This document shows, one piece after another, positions 1 through 10,418 of a stretch of 64,000 nucleotides of DNA. The translations under genes were made by a program, and so were the position numbers. The DNA is from Robertmurraya korlensis (GTDB lineage Bacteria; Bacillota; Bacilli; Bacillales; Cytobacillaceae). Location: the NCBI RefSeq assembly GCF_023715225.1, contig NZ_JAMBNS010000001.1, forward strand, positions 620,001-684,000. The letters are read 5' to 3'. Each line of letters begins with the position of its first letter. Within the stretch, counting starts at the first letter, position 1. Under the pieces are notes generated by a model. That model did no database searches. It had not been told where the DNA came from and worked only from the letters and a program-made list of their open reading frames with translations.

Positions 1-787
1 CGATGGACTTGCTGGACCATCAACAAAGCAAAAATTAGTAAAAGCCACAAAGTACAATGAACAATTTGTTAAGGAACAAATAAATAATGGAAATAAATTT
101 ACTCACTATGGTGGAGTAGATTTAGCAAAGCAAAAGAAGCCTAACCCGAAAGTAAATAAGACACAGACGAATAAGAATCAAGGAACGGCAACAGCAAAAA
201 AACCAACAACAAAAACTCAAGCAAAAACTCCAGCTGCACAACAACCGCAACAAAATACAACTGCTAAACAAAGCAAACAAAATACAACAGCAGCTAAGAA
301 GCCGCAAAATAATAATACGGCCGCAAAGAAACCTGCTGCACCACAAGCGAATACTGGAAATCAAGCTGGCCCGAAAGCAACTGCTGCAACTCCACCAAAA
401 AAACCTACAGCAGCAAATGTACCAAGTGGGTTTTCACAGAATGATATTCAGTTAATGGCAAATGCTGTTTATGGAGAAGCAAGGGGAGAACCTTATATTG
501 GTCAAGTAGCGGTGGCTGCTGTCATATTAAACAGGGTGCAAAGTGCTACATTTCCTAATACGGTTTCAGGTGTGATTTTTGAGCCAAGAGCGTTTACTGC
601 TGTTGCAGATGGGCAGATTTGGCTAACTCCAAATGAGAACGCAAAAAAAGCGGTTCTAGACGCAATGAACGGTTGGGATCCGACTGGTAATGCCATCTAT
701 TATTTTAACCCTGACACGGCGACAAGTGGATGGATTTGGTCTAGGCCACAAATTAAGCGCATCGGAAAGCATATATTCTGTAAATAG
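1..787 (+). CDS. sleB: Spore cortex-lytic enzyme SleB (5' end cut by window)
   Basis: Partial gene; the frame is open from base 2. SleB is a lytic transglycosylase-type hydrolase that degrades muramic-lactam-containing cortex peptidoglycan during germination. The fragment starts at the end of a peptidoglycan-binding domain (DGLAGPST), runs through a long linker of roughly 110 residues rich in Lys, Pro, Ala, Gln, Thr and Asn (about 110-430), and ends with a hydrolase_2 domain beginning GFSQNDIQLMANAVYGEARG. The Glu in the GEARGE motif is the expected catalytic residue. ypeB follows after 13 bases, the conserved sleB-ypeB pairing. The start codon, signal peptide and promoter lie outside the window. 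Confidence 0.95.
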   Translation, partial: DGLAGPSTKQKLVKATKYNEQFVKEQINNGNKFTHYGGVDLAKQKKPNPKVNKTQTNKNQGTATAKKPTTKTQAKTPAAQQPQQNTTAKQSKQNTTAAKKPQNNNTAAKKPAAPQANTGNQAGPKATAATPPKKPTAANVPSGFSQNDIQLMANAVYGEARGEPYIGQVAVAAVILNRVQSATFPNTVSGVIFEPRAFTAVADGQIWLTPNENAKKAVLDAMNGWDPTGNAIYYFNPDTATSGWIWSRPQIKRIGKHIFCK

Positions 788-800
788 GGGTGAGGTCGAA

Positions 801-2153
801 TTGATTAGAACAATCTTAATAGGTGTTTTGGTGCTCGGGGTAGCAGGAACGGCTTTTTGGGGCTACCAAGAGCATCGTGAAAAAAATGCTGTACTCATTA
901 ATGCTGAGAACAACTATCAAAGAGCGTTTCATGATCTAAGCTATCAGGTAGATTTACTGAATAATAAAATAGGAACCACATTAGCTATGAATTCTAGGGA
1001 ATCATTATCACCTTCTTTAGCAGAGGTTTGGAAAATAACATCTGATGCTCATAGTGATGTTGGTCAACTACCATTAACTCTACTACCTTTCAACAAGACG
1101 GAGGAGTTTCTTGCGAAAATAGGTGATTTTAGTTACCGGACTGCAATTAGAGATTTAGAAAAAGAGCCACTAACTGATAAAGAGTACCAATCATTGCAGG
1201 ACCTGTATAAGCAGTCAGCAGAGATACAAGGTGAATTGCGAAAGGTACAGCATATGGTGTTAGAAAATAACTTACGCTGGATGGATGTTGAACTGGCTCT
1301 AGCAGCATCAGAAGAACCCTTAGATAATACGATTATTGATGGCTTTAAGACCGTTGAGAAAACGGTTGAAGGATATGGAGACACAGATTTTGGACCTGCA
1401 TTTGTATCTTTAAGTCAAAAAGAAGACAACGAGTTTAAATACTTGCAAGGAAAACAAGTAAAAGAAGAAGAAGCCGTCCAAATAGCAAAAAAATATGCAG
1501 CCTTTGGAAATGATGTAGCTATAAAGGTTACGGAAAGCGGGAAAGGTGCAAATACTGGGTTTTATAGCATTTCTGTACAAAAGAAGGGTACGAATGAAGA
1601 AGCAAATATGGATGTCACGAAAAAAGGTGGTTTTCCAATTTGGTTTATCTATTCTCGTGATGTGAAAGAGCAAAAAATTAGTCTAAATGATGCAAGTACG
1701 AAAGCGATTCAATTCTTAAAGGATACAGGATTTGAAAACTTAGATCTGTTTGAAAGTACACAGTACGATAATATTGGAGTATTTACCTTTGTTACAAATG
1801 AAAAAAATGTTAGAGTATATCCTGATGCTATTAATGTAAAGGTAGCATTGGATAATGGAAATATTTTAGGCTTTTCTGCAGATGATTATTTACGCTCTCA
1901 CCATGTAAGAGATATTCCTAAGCCAACTCTATCGGTGGAAGACGCACAAAAGAAAATAAACCCAAGTGTTAAGGTGATGGAAAATAGACAATCGATCATT
2001 ATTAACGATATGAACGAAGAAGTACTGTGTTATGAATTCATGGGTACACTTGGTGATGACACGTATCGTATTTTCATTAACGCGGATAGCGGGATCGAAG
2101 AAAAGGTCGATAAGCTAGAGAATGCCGAGGAAGTATATGAGGATGTTGTCTAA
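801..2153 (+). CDS. ypeB: Germination protein YpeB
   Basis: YpeB is the partner of SleB; in Bacillus each stabilises the other in the dormant spore. The protein has an N-terminal membrane anchor (about residues 2-20), a helical domain, and three PepSY-like repeats in the C-terminal half (around 220-260, 290-340 and 375-440), known as inhibitory modules. I chose the TTG at 801, preceded by GGGGTGAGGT, giving 450 residues, the usual length; the longer open frame upstream overlaps sleB and looks non-coding. It forms an operon with sleB and is followed by a strong terminator. Confidence 0.95.
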   Translation: MIRTILIGVLVLGVAGTAFWGYQEHREKNAVLINAENNYQRAFHDLSYQVDLLNNKIGTTLAMNSRESLSPSLAEVWKITSDAHSDVGQLPLTLLPFNKTEEFLAKIGDFSYRTAIRDLEKEPLTDKEYQSLQDLYKQSAEIQGELRKVQHMVLENNLRWMDVELALAASEEPLDNTIIDGFKTVEKTVEGYGDTDFGPAFVSLSQKEDNEFKYLQGKQVKEEEAVQIAKKYAAFGNDVAIKVTESGKGANTGFYSISVQKKGTNEEANMDVTKKGGFPIWFIYSRDVKEQKISLNDASTKAIQFLKDTGFENLDLFESTQYDNIGVFTFVTNEKNVRVYPDAINVKVALDNGNILGFSADDYLRSHHVRDIPKPTLSVEDAQKKINPSVKVMENRQSIIINDMNEEVLCYEFMGTLGDDTYRIFINADSGIEEKVDKLENAEEVYEDVV

Positions 2154-2181
2154 GGAAAAGCGTACGCTTTTCCTTTTTTTT
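2152..2181 (+). terminator. Terminator of sleB-ypeB
   Basis: A perfect 20-base palindrome (2154-2173, arms GGAAAAGCGT and ACGCTTTTCC) is followed by a run of T. It overlaps the ypeB stop region. Confidence 0.85.
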
Positions 2182-2255
2182 ATATTCGTATTGCGTCAAT
2201 GAAGGGGTTCATGTCATAATTTGTGGTGACAAGTTTTGACAGGATGTGTGATCGT

Positions 2256-2918
2256 ATGTTGAAAATAGGCACTGTAATTATGCTTGAGTTAAAATATGGA
2301 GATAAACTAGATAAGTTTAAGTGTAAGGTTGTAGAACAAAAGGAAAATCAAATTTATATCGATTATCCAATCAATATGGCAACAGAGAGAACGGTTTTTC
2401 TAATTGATGGGACACAGTTAAAAGGTTCATTTGTCTCTCAGGACAATAACTCGGTCTTTTTATTTGAATCTGAGGTACTAGGTAGAACCAAGCAGAATAT
2501 TCCTATGCTTATTCTTTCTTATCCTGGTGACGAGCACTTGGTAAAGATACAAAGACGTCAATACGTAAGGGTCGAAACGACTGCAGACGTGGCAGTACAT
2601 GCTACAAATTCAGAGTTTAAGCCATTTACGACTGTTACAGATGATATAAGTGCAGGCGGTGCAGCGATCCTTATTAACGATAAACATGGAATCCTCGCTG
2701 GTCAAACCCTTCGATTATGGATGGTACTTTCTATGCAAAGCGGAGAAGTTCATTATTTACAAGTGAAGAGTAAAGTAGTAAGACTTATTCCTTTAGATGA
2801 CAGCCGTATGAAGGCATCGTTACAATTTGTTGATATGAGTCCACAGGACCGTCAATTGTTGCTTCGTTTTAGCTTTGATCGTCAGTTGCTTATGAAGAAG
2901 AAGGGGCTTGAATCTTGA
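2256..2918 (+). CDS. ypfA: PilZ-domain flagellar brake / c-di-GMP receptor YpfA (DgrA)
   Basis: Two-domain YcgR-type protein: an N-terminal YcgR_2-like beta domain (about 1-95) and a C-terminal PilZ domain (about 98-215). The c-di-GMP binding signatures are visible: QRRQYVRVE (RxxxR, residues 100-104) and DISAGG (130-135). In B. subtilis the orthologue (YpfA/DgrA) binds c-di-GMP and slows flagellar motility. I chose ATG 2256 (220 residues), where similarity to the family begins (MLKIG), over GTG 2223; the Shine-Dalgarno is weak (AGGATG). It sits in the conserved position between ypeB and ypfB. Confidence 0.85.
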   Translation: MLKIGTVIMLELKYGDKLDKFKCKVVEQKENQIYIDYPINMATERTVFLIDGTQLKGSFVSQDNNSVFLFESEVLGRTKQNIPMLILSYPGDEHLVKIQRRQYVRVETTADVAVHATNSEFKPFTTVTDDISAGGAAILINDKHGILAGQTLRLWMVLSMQSGEVHYLQVKSKVVRLIPLDDSRMKASLQFVDMSPQDRQLLLRFSFDRQLLMKKKGLES

Positions 2919-2975
2919 ATAAAATGGCCATAAATTTCCTATAATAGTACTGATATTATGGGAGGAAGTGAAATC

Positions 2976-3155
2976 GTGAAGACGTTTGAGCGTATTATTG
3001 TTAAGATCATTGTCATTCAATTTCTTTTCCTTATCGGAACACAGTTTTTCTTTCATCAGTTAAGCATCTTTCCGGAGTTGAAAATCATTACAAAATACGA
3101 AGGAGTAAACAAAAATAATTTTGCGGATTTTCTAGAAACCTTTAATGGGAAATGA
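2976..3155 (+). CDS. ypfB: Small membrane protein YpfB (DUF5359 family)
   Basis: A 59-residue protein of unknown function with one hydrophobic segment (about 8-24, IIVKIIVIQFLFLIGTQFFF) and a short C-terminal tail containing KYEGVNKNN. The start is GTG 2976, placed six bases after GGAGGAAGTG; an upstream in-frame ATG at 2958 overlaps the ribosome binding site. Position between the PilZ gene and cmk matches ypfB of Bacillus. A strong terminator follows directly, so it is the last gene of its unit. Confidence 0.75.
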   Translation: MKTFERIIVKIIVIQFLFLIGTQFFFHQLSIFPELKIITKYEGVNKNNFADFLETFNGK

Positions 3156-3180
3156 AAAGCAGGGGCTCCTGCTTTTTTTG
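3156..3180 (+). terminator. Terminator after ypfB
   Basis: Hairpin with arms AAAGCAGG (3156-3163) and CCTGCTTT (3168-3175), a four-base loop and a T run. Confidence 0.85.
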
Positions 3181-3301
3181 TTTTTTACAATATTATTAAC
3201 AAGCAACGAACAAGTATATGCTAAAATATATAAGGAATCATTCGTTTACGATTCAATTGAACAAACTAACAATATTAAAGTTCAAACAACTAGGAGGACA
3301 T

Positions 3302-3979
3302 ATGAGTAAAATATCTATCGCAATCGACGGTCCTGCTGCTGCAGGAAAAAGTACTGTTGCCAAAATAATAGCTGAGAAACTCTCATATATTTATATTGAT
3401 ACAGGTGCTATGTATCGTGCAATTACATATAAAGCTTTACAGTCTAATTGTGAACTTACCGATGAGAGCGCCCTTAATGAGCTTTTAGCAAATACAAAAA
3501 TTGACTTGTTGCCAGGTGAAAAAGGACAACTTGTATTCCTTGACGGTCAAGAAGTTACAAACGAGATTCGATCTGCCGAGGTGACCAATCAAGTCTCTAT
3601 CGTGGCAAAACACCGTTTGATACGAGAAGAAATGGTGAAAAGACAACAGCAATTCGGGGCGAATGGAGGAGTGGTCATGGATGGGCGAGATATTGGCACA
3701 CATGTCCTTCCCTACGCAGAAATCAAAGTGTTTCTTCTGGCAAGTGTTCAGGAAAGAGCGGAAAGAAGATATCAAGAAAACCTTGAAAAAGGCTTTCCAG
3801 CGGACTTAGAAATGTTAAAACAAGAGATCGCGGCTAGAGATAAACTTGATTCTGAACGAGAGATCGCGCCTTTAAAAAAAGCGGAGGATGCAGTAGAGAT
3901 TGATACCACTTCCTTATCTATTGAAGAAGTGGTTGGGAAAATCTTAGCATTAGCAGAGGAAAGGATAGGATCCTATTGA
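3302..3979 (+). CDS. cmk: Cytidylate kinase
   Basis: Phosphorylates CMP and dCMP with ATP to supply CDP/dCDP. The P-loop is GPAAAGKST (about residues 10-18); DTGAMYRA and [10 protein letters not shown] are typical cytidylate kinase nucleotide-monophosphate binding motifs. ATG 3302 lies just after AGGAGGACAT and gives 225 residues, the family norm; 28 extra upstream codons are unlikely to be translated. The stop codon overlaps the TTG start of the acyltransferase by four bases, so the two are translationally coupled. Confidence 0.95.
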   Translation: MSKISIAIDGPAAAGKSTVAKIIAEKLSYIYIDTGAMYRAITYKALQSNCELTDESALNELLANTKIDLLPGEKGQLVFLDGQEVTNEIRSAEVTNQVSIVAKHRLIREEMVKRQQQFGANGGVVMDGRDIGTHVLPYAEIKVFLLASVQERAERRYQENLEKGFPADLEMLKQEIAARDKLDSEREIAPLKKAEDAVEIDTTSLSIEEVVGKILALAEERIGSY

Positions 3980-4557
3980 CAATATACACATTTGCACGAT
4001 CCGTTGTAAACATGATCTACAAGCCTTTGTATCGTATAGAGACAATTGGCCAAGAAAATATTCCTAAAATAGGATCAGTGTTACTTTGTTCCAATCATAT
4101 TTCTAATCTGGATCCAATTGTCGTAGGAACAACAACTCCTCGCCCAGTCCATTTTATGGCTAAAGAGGAGTTGTTTCGTGTACCTGTGGTAGGGAAACTT
4201 TTTCCTCATTTGAATGCATTTCCAGTCAAAAGAGGGATGAGTGATCGTGAGGCTCTTAGAAAGGGCTTAGCTGTCCTTAAGGAGGGGGAAGTTCTTGGAT
4301 TATTCCCTGAAGGTACTCGAAGTAAGACTGGAGAGCTAGGAGAAGGGCTAGCGGGTGCTGGATTTTTTGCTACAAGGTCTGAAGCCCTTATTGTTCCTTG
4401 TGCGGTTGTAGGTCCATATAAAGCTTTTAATAGGCTAAAGGTGGTTTATGGAAAGCCTGTTGATTTTACAGAATATCGAAAAAACAAGATATCTGCAGAT
4501 GAAGCAACAAAAATTATTATGGAAGAAATCAGAAAACTGATAATTGCGAACAAATAG
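3976..4557 (+). CDS. plsC: 1-acyl-sn-glycerol-3-phosphate acyltransferase (PlsC family)
   Basis: Membrane-associated acyltransferase that makes phosphatidic acid from lysophosphatidate in phospholipid synthesis. The two signature motifs are present: NHISNLD (H41-x4-D46) and FPEGTRS (110-116). The 193-residue length is usual. It starts with TTG overlapping the cmk stop. A cmk-plsC pair upstream of the S1-domain gene is common in Bacillus relatives. The precise acyl donor preference cannot be read from sequence. Confidence 0.88.
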   Translation: MTIYTFARSVVNMIYKPLYRIETIGQENIPKIGSVLLCSNHISNLDPIVVGTTTPRPVHFMAKEELFRVPVVGKLFPHLNAFPVKRGMSDREALRKGLAVLKEGEVLGLFPEGTRSKTGELGEGLAGAGFFATRSEALIVPCAVVGPYKAFNRLKVVYGKPVDFTEYRKNKISADEATKIIMEEIRKLIIANK

Positions 4558-4647
4558 GATGTATCTCGCTTGACAAAAGAGGCCATTTATAAGAAGTTTA
4601 ATTAAAGAGATTTTTTAGATTATTCTCTAAGTAAGGTTGTTTCAAAT

Positions 4648-4670
4648 AGTGGTGGGAACACCACTTTTTA
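4648..4670 (+). terminator. Hairpin with T run before the S1-domain gene
   Basis: Arms AGTGGTG (4648-4654) and CACCACT (4659-4665), loop GGAA, followed by TTTTT. It lies 39 bases before the next ATG. It may end the cmk-plsC transcript or act as a leader attenuator for the S1 protein. Confidence 0.6.
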
Positions 4671-4708
4671 TAAAAATGGAGCAGTCAAAGGATTAAGGAG
4701 GAGTACAT

Positions 4709-5845
4709 ATGTCTGAAGAAATGAATCAAGTGGAAGTTATGGATTTTCAAGTGGGTGACAAAGTAAGCGGACAAGTAACAAAGGTGGAAGAAAAACAGGT
4801 TATTATCTCAATTTCAAACAGCAAGCTGGATGGAATCATTCCAATTAGTGAGTTATCAAGTCTGCACATCGAAAAAGCAAGTGATGCGGTTAATGAAGGT
4901 GACCAGCTTGAGTTAGAAGTCCTAAAGGTAGAAGAAGATGCCCTGATCCTTTCAAAGCGAAAAGTAGATGCTGAAAATGCATGGCAAGAGCTTGAACAAA
5001 AGTTTGAATCTGGAGAAGTCTTTGATGCTGAAATTAAAGATGTTGTAAAAGGCGGACTTGTAGTTGATCTTGGAGTAAGAGGTTTTGTTCCTGCTTCATT
5101 AGTGGAAGCACACTTTGTTGAAGATTTCTCTGATTATAAAGGTCAAACGATGCTATTTAAAATTGTTGAACTAGATAAAGAGAAGAATCGCCTTATCCTT
5201 TCTCATCGTGCTGTTATTGAGCTTGAAAAAGGAAAACAAAAGAAAAATATTTTAGATTCATTAGCTCCTGGTCAGGTTCTTTCAGGTACCGTACAAAGAA
5301 TTACTGATTTTGGTGCGTTTGTAGATATTGGTGGAATTGATGGATTGGTTCACATTTCTCAGCTCTCTCATGAGCATGTGGTTAAGCCAACGGATGTTGT
5401 TCAAGAGGGACAGCAAGTTCAAGTAAAAGTGCTAAGTGTTGACCGTGATAATGAGCGTATTTCTTTATCAATTAAAGAAACATTACCTGGACCATGGGCT
5501 AATATTACTGAAAAAGCTGCAAAAGGGACCACTTTAGAAGGGGTAGTAAAACGTCTTGTTTCTTATGGAGCTTTCGTTGAAGTATTCCCAGGTGTAGAAG
5601 GGTTAGTTCATATTTCACAAATTTCCCATAAGCATATTGCTACACCGCATGAAGTATTAAAGGAAAATGAAACAGTTAAAGTGAAGGTTCTTGAAGTAAA
5701 TGAGCAAGAACAAAGGCTTTCACTAAGTATGAAAGAACTAGCTGAAAAGGAAGAAGAAGTGAAGGATTATGAACTTCCTGAAGAGTCAAAAGGCTTTCAG
5801 TTAGGTGAAATGATTGGAGATCAACTAAAGAATTTAAAGAGATAA
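4709..5845 (+). CDS. ypfD: S1 RNA-binding domain protein (RpsA homologue, YpfD)
   Basis: A 378-residue protein built of four S1 domains, starting near residues 16, 101, 188 and 273 (for example [20 protein letters not shown]). Domains three and four are the best conserved. It is the Bacillus homologue of ribosomal protein S1, but shorter than the six-domain E. coli protein, and in B. subtilis it is dispensable and not a stable ribosomal component. The start ATG 4709 follows AAGGAGGAG. The fni gene begins 12 bases downstream. Confidence 0.92.
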   Translation: MSEEMNQVEVMDFQVGDKVSGQVTKVEEKQVIISISNSKLDGIIPISELSSLHIEKASDAVNEGDQLELEVLKVEEDALILSKRKVDAENAWQELEQKFESGEVFDAEIKDVVKGGLVVDLGVRGFVPASLVEAHFVEDFSDYKGQTMLFKIVELDKEKNRLILSHRAVIELEKGKQKKNILDSLAPGQVLSGTVQRITDFGAFVDIGGIDGLVHISQLSHEHVVKPTDVVQEGQQVQVKVLSVDRDNERISLSIKETLPGPWANITEKAAKGTTLEGVVKRLVSYGAFVEVFPGVEGLVHISQISHKHIATPHEVLKENETVKVKVLEVNEQEQRLSLSMKELAEKEEEVKDYELPEESKGFQLGEMIGDQLKNLKR

Positions 5846-5854
5846 TGGTGATAA

Positions 5855-6905
<1,051 letters not shown>

Positions 6906-6907
<2 letters not shown>

Positions 6908-6932
6908 AGCTCCCGGATAAGGGAGCTTTTTT
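6906..6932 (+). terminator. Terminator after fni
   Basis: Arms AAAGCTCCC (6906-6914) and GGGAGCTTT (6921-6929), followed by a T run. Confidence 0.85.
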
Positions 6933-6934
6933 CA

Positions 6935-7078
6935 TTAATACCTTTTATTATTATTTAGCTCTCTAGCCTCTTCTGGGCTGGATAGTTTGGTTGCCCCTTT
7001 TTTCTCCAACGCTTGATCTCGATCGGACTCGACACGACCACTTGCTTTTAATTTGCTTTGTTGACGATCTTTACCCAT
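6935..7078 (-). CDS. ypzI: Small protein YpzI
   Basis: A 47-residue, highly charged protein beginning MGKDRQQSKLKASGRVESDR, which matches my memory of the Bacillus YpzI family. It has an excellent ribosome binding site on the minus strand (AGGAGGTGGGATC before ATG 7078). The function is unknown. It lies convergent to fni and divergent from yphA, the position ypzI has in B. subtilis. It has no membrane segment or cysteine and looks like a soluble, basic-acidic peptide. Confidence 0.8.
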   Translation of the reverse strand: MGKDRQQSKLKASGRVESDRDQALEKKGATKLSSPEEARELNNNKRY

Positions 7079-7183
7079 GATCCCACCTCCTCTTATTTAA
7101 CATGAATCATTTTTGAAAGTTTATACATCTTACGGTTAAAGTACATAGTGAAAAGCCATAATGGAGATGATAGGAGGGGTGAC

Positions 7184-7792
7184 ATGGAAGGAATATTCTT
7201 TTATTGGACATTTTGGACTCTTTGGATTTGTACGACCTTTTTTATGAGTAAAACGAATCCGAAACGAGTGAAGTACACGGTCATCATATTATTTTCGATT
7301 ATTTTGTCTTCTCAATCTATACACTTGTTTGGGCTAGAAATGTCTGTTGTTTCAATTTTCTTTTTAATTTTAGGCTATTTTGAGATTGGGAAAATGAAAG
7401 GAAAATCACTGGTCTACTTTTTGATTACATCATTTATTCTTATGCTTGCCTATGGCAGTTTTCAATTATTTGAGCTTTTTGATCCGGTGTGGTTAATCCT
7501 TGATAGAAATTGGATGTTTGCAGTCGTATTAACGTATATGACCATTATGGTGCATAATGAGGTTTTTAAAAGGGTAGTAGCGCTTCTTTTTGGGAGCATC
7601 CATGGTGAATTTGTTTATTCGCTCGTCTTAGATGCATATTCAATGGAAGTTCCAATCGGGTCATTTCAATTTTTGGATGTTATATCCATATCTGTATGTC
7701 TCATTTTGGCCTGGAGTGGTTTTGAAAAGCTAACAAGCTTATTTGAAGGACATGTTTATCAACTAGAAAAGGGGAGAGGAAGACAATCGTGA
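7184..7792 (+). CDS. yphA: Membrane protein YphA
   Basis: A 202-residue integral membrane protein with about six hydrophobic segments. I chose ATG 7184, which follows ATAGGAGGGG and gives the MEGI... N-terminus seen in the family; the upstream in-frame ATG lacks a ribosome binding site. The function is unknown. It overlaps yphB by four bases (GTGA), so the two are probably co-translated with ypzH. Confidence 0.8.
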   Translation: MEGIFFYWTFWTLWICTTFFMSKTNPKRVKYTVIILFSIILSSQSIHLFGLEMSVVSIFFLILGYFEIGKMKGKSLVYFLITSFILMLAYGSFQLFELFDPVWLILDRNWMFAVVLTYMTIMVHNEVFKRVVALLFGSIHGEFVYSLVLDAYSMEVPIGSFQFLDVISISVCLILAWSGFEKLTSLFEGHVYQLEKGRGRQS

Positions 7793-8676
7793 GTGAGTAC
7801 ACTTATCCTATATTATTTGGAGTGGTTGTTGGAACAGCAACAAGAATTTATATGTTACGAACAGATTATCGACAGTATCCTACATACCTCCACGGAAAAA
7901 TCATTCATGTGGCTTTAGGGTTCATCGCTGCAGGACTAGGTACTGTCGCCATACCATCTATACTTGAGGAAGAGTTTACTGCCATCACCTTTTTAACTTT
8001 GGCTGCTTCACAATTTAGAGATGTTAGAAATATGGAAAGAAATACATTAAATGAACTGGATAACTATGAATTAGTACCACGAGGGAAAACGTATATTGAA
8101 GGTATTGCTATAGCTTTTGAGAGTAGAAATTATTTAGTGATTTTTACTTCCTTTCTATGTACGCTTGGATTTCTCCTTTTTAATATTTTAGGTGGAATCA
8201 TTGCAGCAGTCATTGCTATTTTCATTTCTACCAAACTAATGTCTGGAGGCAGGCTTGGTGAAATTGTAGAAGTAGAATACTTTGAACCTCGTTTTGATGG
8301 TCCAGGCTTGTATGTCGACAATATTTATATAATGAACATCGGACTACCGGAAAGACAAAAGGAAGTACTAAGATATGGGATGGGATTTATTCTTAAACCG
8401 AAAAATTTTGACGCAAGAGCGACAATTGCGAATCTTGGGCAGCGCCAGGCCATCCTGCATGATGTATCCAACGCTTTAGGAGTGTATCGCGATTCTGGTA
8501 CACCAGCTCTCGTTCCCTTGGCTAAAAGAGACCTAGATGATGGAAGAGTGGGGGTTTTTATTCTTCCGCAAGAAAATGATATTGAGAAGGCAAAGAAAAT
8601 TATAGAAAAGGTTCCAACCTTAGAAAATGCCATCCGAATGCCTAAAGAGAGAGAGAAAAAATTAGAGGAGAGATAA
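7789..8676 (+). CDS. yphB: YIEGIA-domain membrane protein YphB
   Basis: A 295-residue protein with about three N-terminal membrane segments (roughly 5-20, 38-58, 120-150) and the diagnostic KTYIEGIA sequence at about residues 101-108. The C-terminal half is soluble and alpha/beta in character. In B. subtilis this gene is spore-related (I recall it being renamed seaA, spore envelope assembly; I am not certain). It starts with GTG overlapping the yphA stop and is followed after one base by a small gene annotated as its capping subunit in related genomes. Confidence 0.85.
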   Translation: MSEYTYPILFGVVVGTATRIYMLRTDYRQYPTYLHGKIIHVALGFIAAGLGTVAIPSILEEEFTAITFLTLAASQFRDVRNMERNTLNELDNYELVPRGKTYIEGIAIAFESRNYLVIFTSFLCTLGFLLFNILGGIIAAVIAIFISTKLMSGGRLGEIVEVEYFEPRFDGPGLYVDNIYIMNIGLPERQKEVLRYGMGFILKPKNFDARATIANLGQRQAILHDVSNALGVYRDSGTPALVPLAKRDLDDGRVGVFILPQENDIEKAKKIIEKVPTLENAIRMPKEREKKLEER

Positions 8677-8677
8677 A

Positions 8678-8863
8678 ATGGATATTGAAAAATTTATCCT
8701 TGCTGCCATTACGACGAATCCGAAAAAAGTCCCATGTGGGGTGGCGGTCTTTCATTGTGATGATAAAGAGGAGATGGAAAAAATTACGACGAATCTTGAA
8801 GCGATTTTGGATGGAATTGCTCATTCTCTTACAGATGAATTGTACGTTATTGTAAAACATTAA
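8678..8863 (+). CDS. ypzH: Capping complex subunit for YIEGIA (YpzH)
   Basis: A 61-residue soluble protein (AAITTNPKKVPCGVAVFHCDD) known from Bacillus genomes as the small partner of the YIEGIA membrane protein. It starts one base after the yphB stop, behind GAGGAG, which implies coupled translation and a fixed stoichiometry with YphB. It has two cysteines. The biochemical role of the complex is not established to my knowledge. Confidence 0.8.
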   Translation: MDIEKFILAAITTNPKKVPCGVAVFHCDDKEEMEKITTNLEAILDGIAHSLTDELYVIVKH

Positions 8864-8922
8864 AGTGGTTTCTTTTGATTTTGTTTGCTAGTCCATGACC
8901 ACTTTGATAATATAATAAAGTT

Positions 8923-8952
8923 AGACCCTTCTGTTTGTAGAAGGGTTTCTTT
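8923..8952 (+). terminator. Terminator of yphA-yphB-ypzH
   Basis: Arms ACCCTTCT (8925-8932) and AGAAGGGT (8939-8946), then TTTCTTT. Confidence 0.75.
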
Positions 8953-9089
8953 ACTAAATGCCGATTTACACCATAATTAAATGAGATGTTCGTAATTTCA
9001 ACTGTTCTTGCACGGATACATAACTTTGCTTATAGATTGTCTGAATAATTGTTGATATCTCTTTTATTATTTTAGAAAGGATGAAAAAA

Positions 9090-10400
9090 ATGGTAAAACC
9101 TGTAATAGCGATTGTGGGTCGTCCAAACGTTGGAAAGTCTACAATCTTTAATAGAATAGTTGGTGAGCGGATCTCGATTGTTGAGGATATACCTGGGGTT
9201 ACTCGAGATCGAATTTATAGTTCTGCTGAATGGCTTAGTCATGATTTCAATATTATTGATACCGGTGGAATTGATATTGGAGACGAACCATTTCTAGAAC
9301 AGATTCGTCAACAAGCAGAAATAGCGATTAGGGAAGCAGATGTAATTATTTTCTTAACAAATGGTAGAGAGGGAGTTACCTCTGCAGACGAAGAAGTAGC
9401 GAAAATACTTTATCGTGCGAAGAAACCAGTGGTTCTTGCAGTAAATAAAATTGATAATCCGGAAATGAGAGATTTAATTTACGACTTTTATGCCTTAGGG
9501 TTTGGAGAGCCTTATCCAATCTCTGGTTCACATGGACTAGGTCTTGGCGATCTTTTAGATGCAGCTGCTAAGCATTTTCCGAGCAAGGACGAGAAAGACT
9601 ATGATGACGATGTGATTAAGTTTTCACTTATTGGACGACCGAATGTAGGGAAATCATCACTTGTCAATGCGATGCTTGGGGAAGAGCGAGTGATCGTAAG
9701 TGATATCGCGGGTACAACAAGAGATGCGATCGACTCAATGGTAACAGTAAATGGTGAACGCTACGTCATTATCGATACGGCAGGTATGAGAAAAAGAGGA
9801 AAAGTGTACGAAACAACAGAAAAGTATAGTGTGCTTCGTGCGCTACGTGCTATAGAACGTTCCGACGTCGTTTTAGTCGTTATAAATGCAGAAGAGGGAA
9901 TCATAGAACAAGATAAAAAGATAGCTGGGTATGCCCATGAAGCAGGACGAGCTGTTGTGATTGTTGTGAATAAATGGGATGCAGTGGAAAAAGATGAAAA
10001 GACGATGAAAGAATTTGAGGAAAAAATTCGTGCACATTTCTTATTCCTTGACTATGCTCCAATTGTATTCTTATCTGCTAAAACAAAAAAGAGAATTCAT
10101 ACATTGATTCCAATGATCAACAAGGCAAGTGAAAACCATTCGATGCGTGTGGACACAAGTGTGTTAAATGATATTATTATGGACGCTGTAGCAATGAACC
10201 CAACACCAACAGACAATGGAAAGCGTCTGAAAATTTATTATACGACTCAAGTTTCAGTCAAGCCGCCTACTTTTGTTGTGTTTGTGAATGATCCAGAGCT
10301 TATGCATTTCTCATATCAGCGATTTATAGAAAATCGTATAAGAGAAGCTTTCGGGTTTGAAGGAACTCCTATCAAAATCTTTGCTAGAGAAAGAAAATAA
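9090..10400 (+). CDS. der: Ribosome biogenesis GTPase Der (EngA)
   Basis: Tandem Era-like GTPase essential for 50S subunit assembly. Both G domains carry GRPNVGKS P-loops (residues 10-17 and about 183-190), DxxG motifs (DTGGID and DTAGM) and NKxD motifs (NKID and NKWD); a KH-like RNA-binding domain ends the protein (KIFARERK). I chose the second ATG at 9090 (436 residues), since GAAAGG is then about ten bases upstream; an ATG at 9081 would be too close to it. gpsA follows after 18 bases. Confidence 0.96.
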   Translation: MVKPVIAIVGRPNVGKSTIFNRIVGERISIVEDIPGVTRDRIYSSAEWLSHDFNIIDTGGIDIGDEPFLEQIRQQAEIAIREADVIIFLTNGREGVTSADEEVAKILYRAKKPVVLAVNKIDNPEMRDLIYDFYALGFGEPYPISGSHGLGLGDLLDAAAKHFPSKDEKDYDDDVIKFSLIGRPNVGKSSLVNAMLGEERVIVSDIAGTTRDAIDSMVTVNGERYVIIDTAGMRKRGKVYETTEKYSVLRALRAIERSDVVLVVINAEEGIIEQDKKIAGYAHEAGRAVVIVVNKWDAVEKDEKTMKEFEEKIRAHFLFLDYAPIVFLSAKTKKRIHTLIPMINKASENHSMRVDTSVLNDIIMDAVAMNPTPTDNGKRLKIYYTTQVSVKPPTFVVFVNDPELMHFSYQRFIENRIREAFGFEGTPIKIFARERK

Positions 10401-10418
10401 GTAAAAGGTTGTGATGCT

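Noticed and set aside
122-364. An 80-codon Cys/Leu/Ser-rich minus-strand frame in the sleB linker
   Set aside because: It is the complement of the Ala/Lys/Gln-rich linker codons and has no translation signals.
4570-4575. TTGACA as a promoter for ypfD
   Set aside because: A perfect -35, but no acceptable -10 lies 16-18 bases downstream (TTTATA is 10 bases away, TTTAAT 21).
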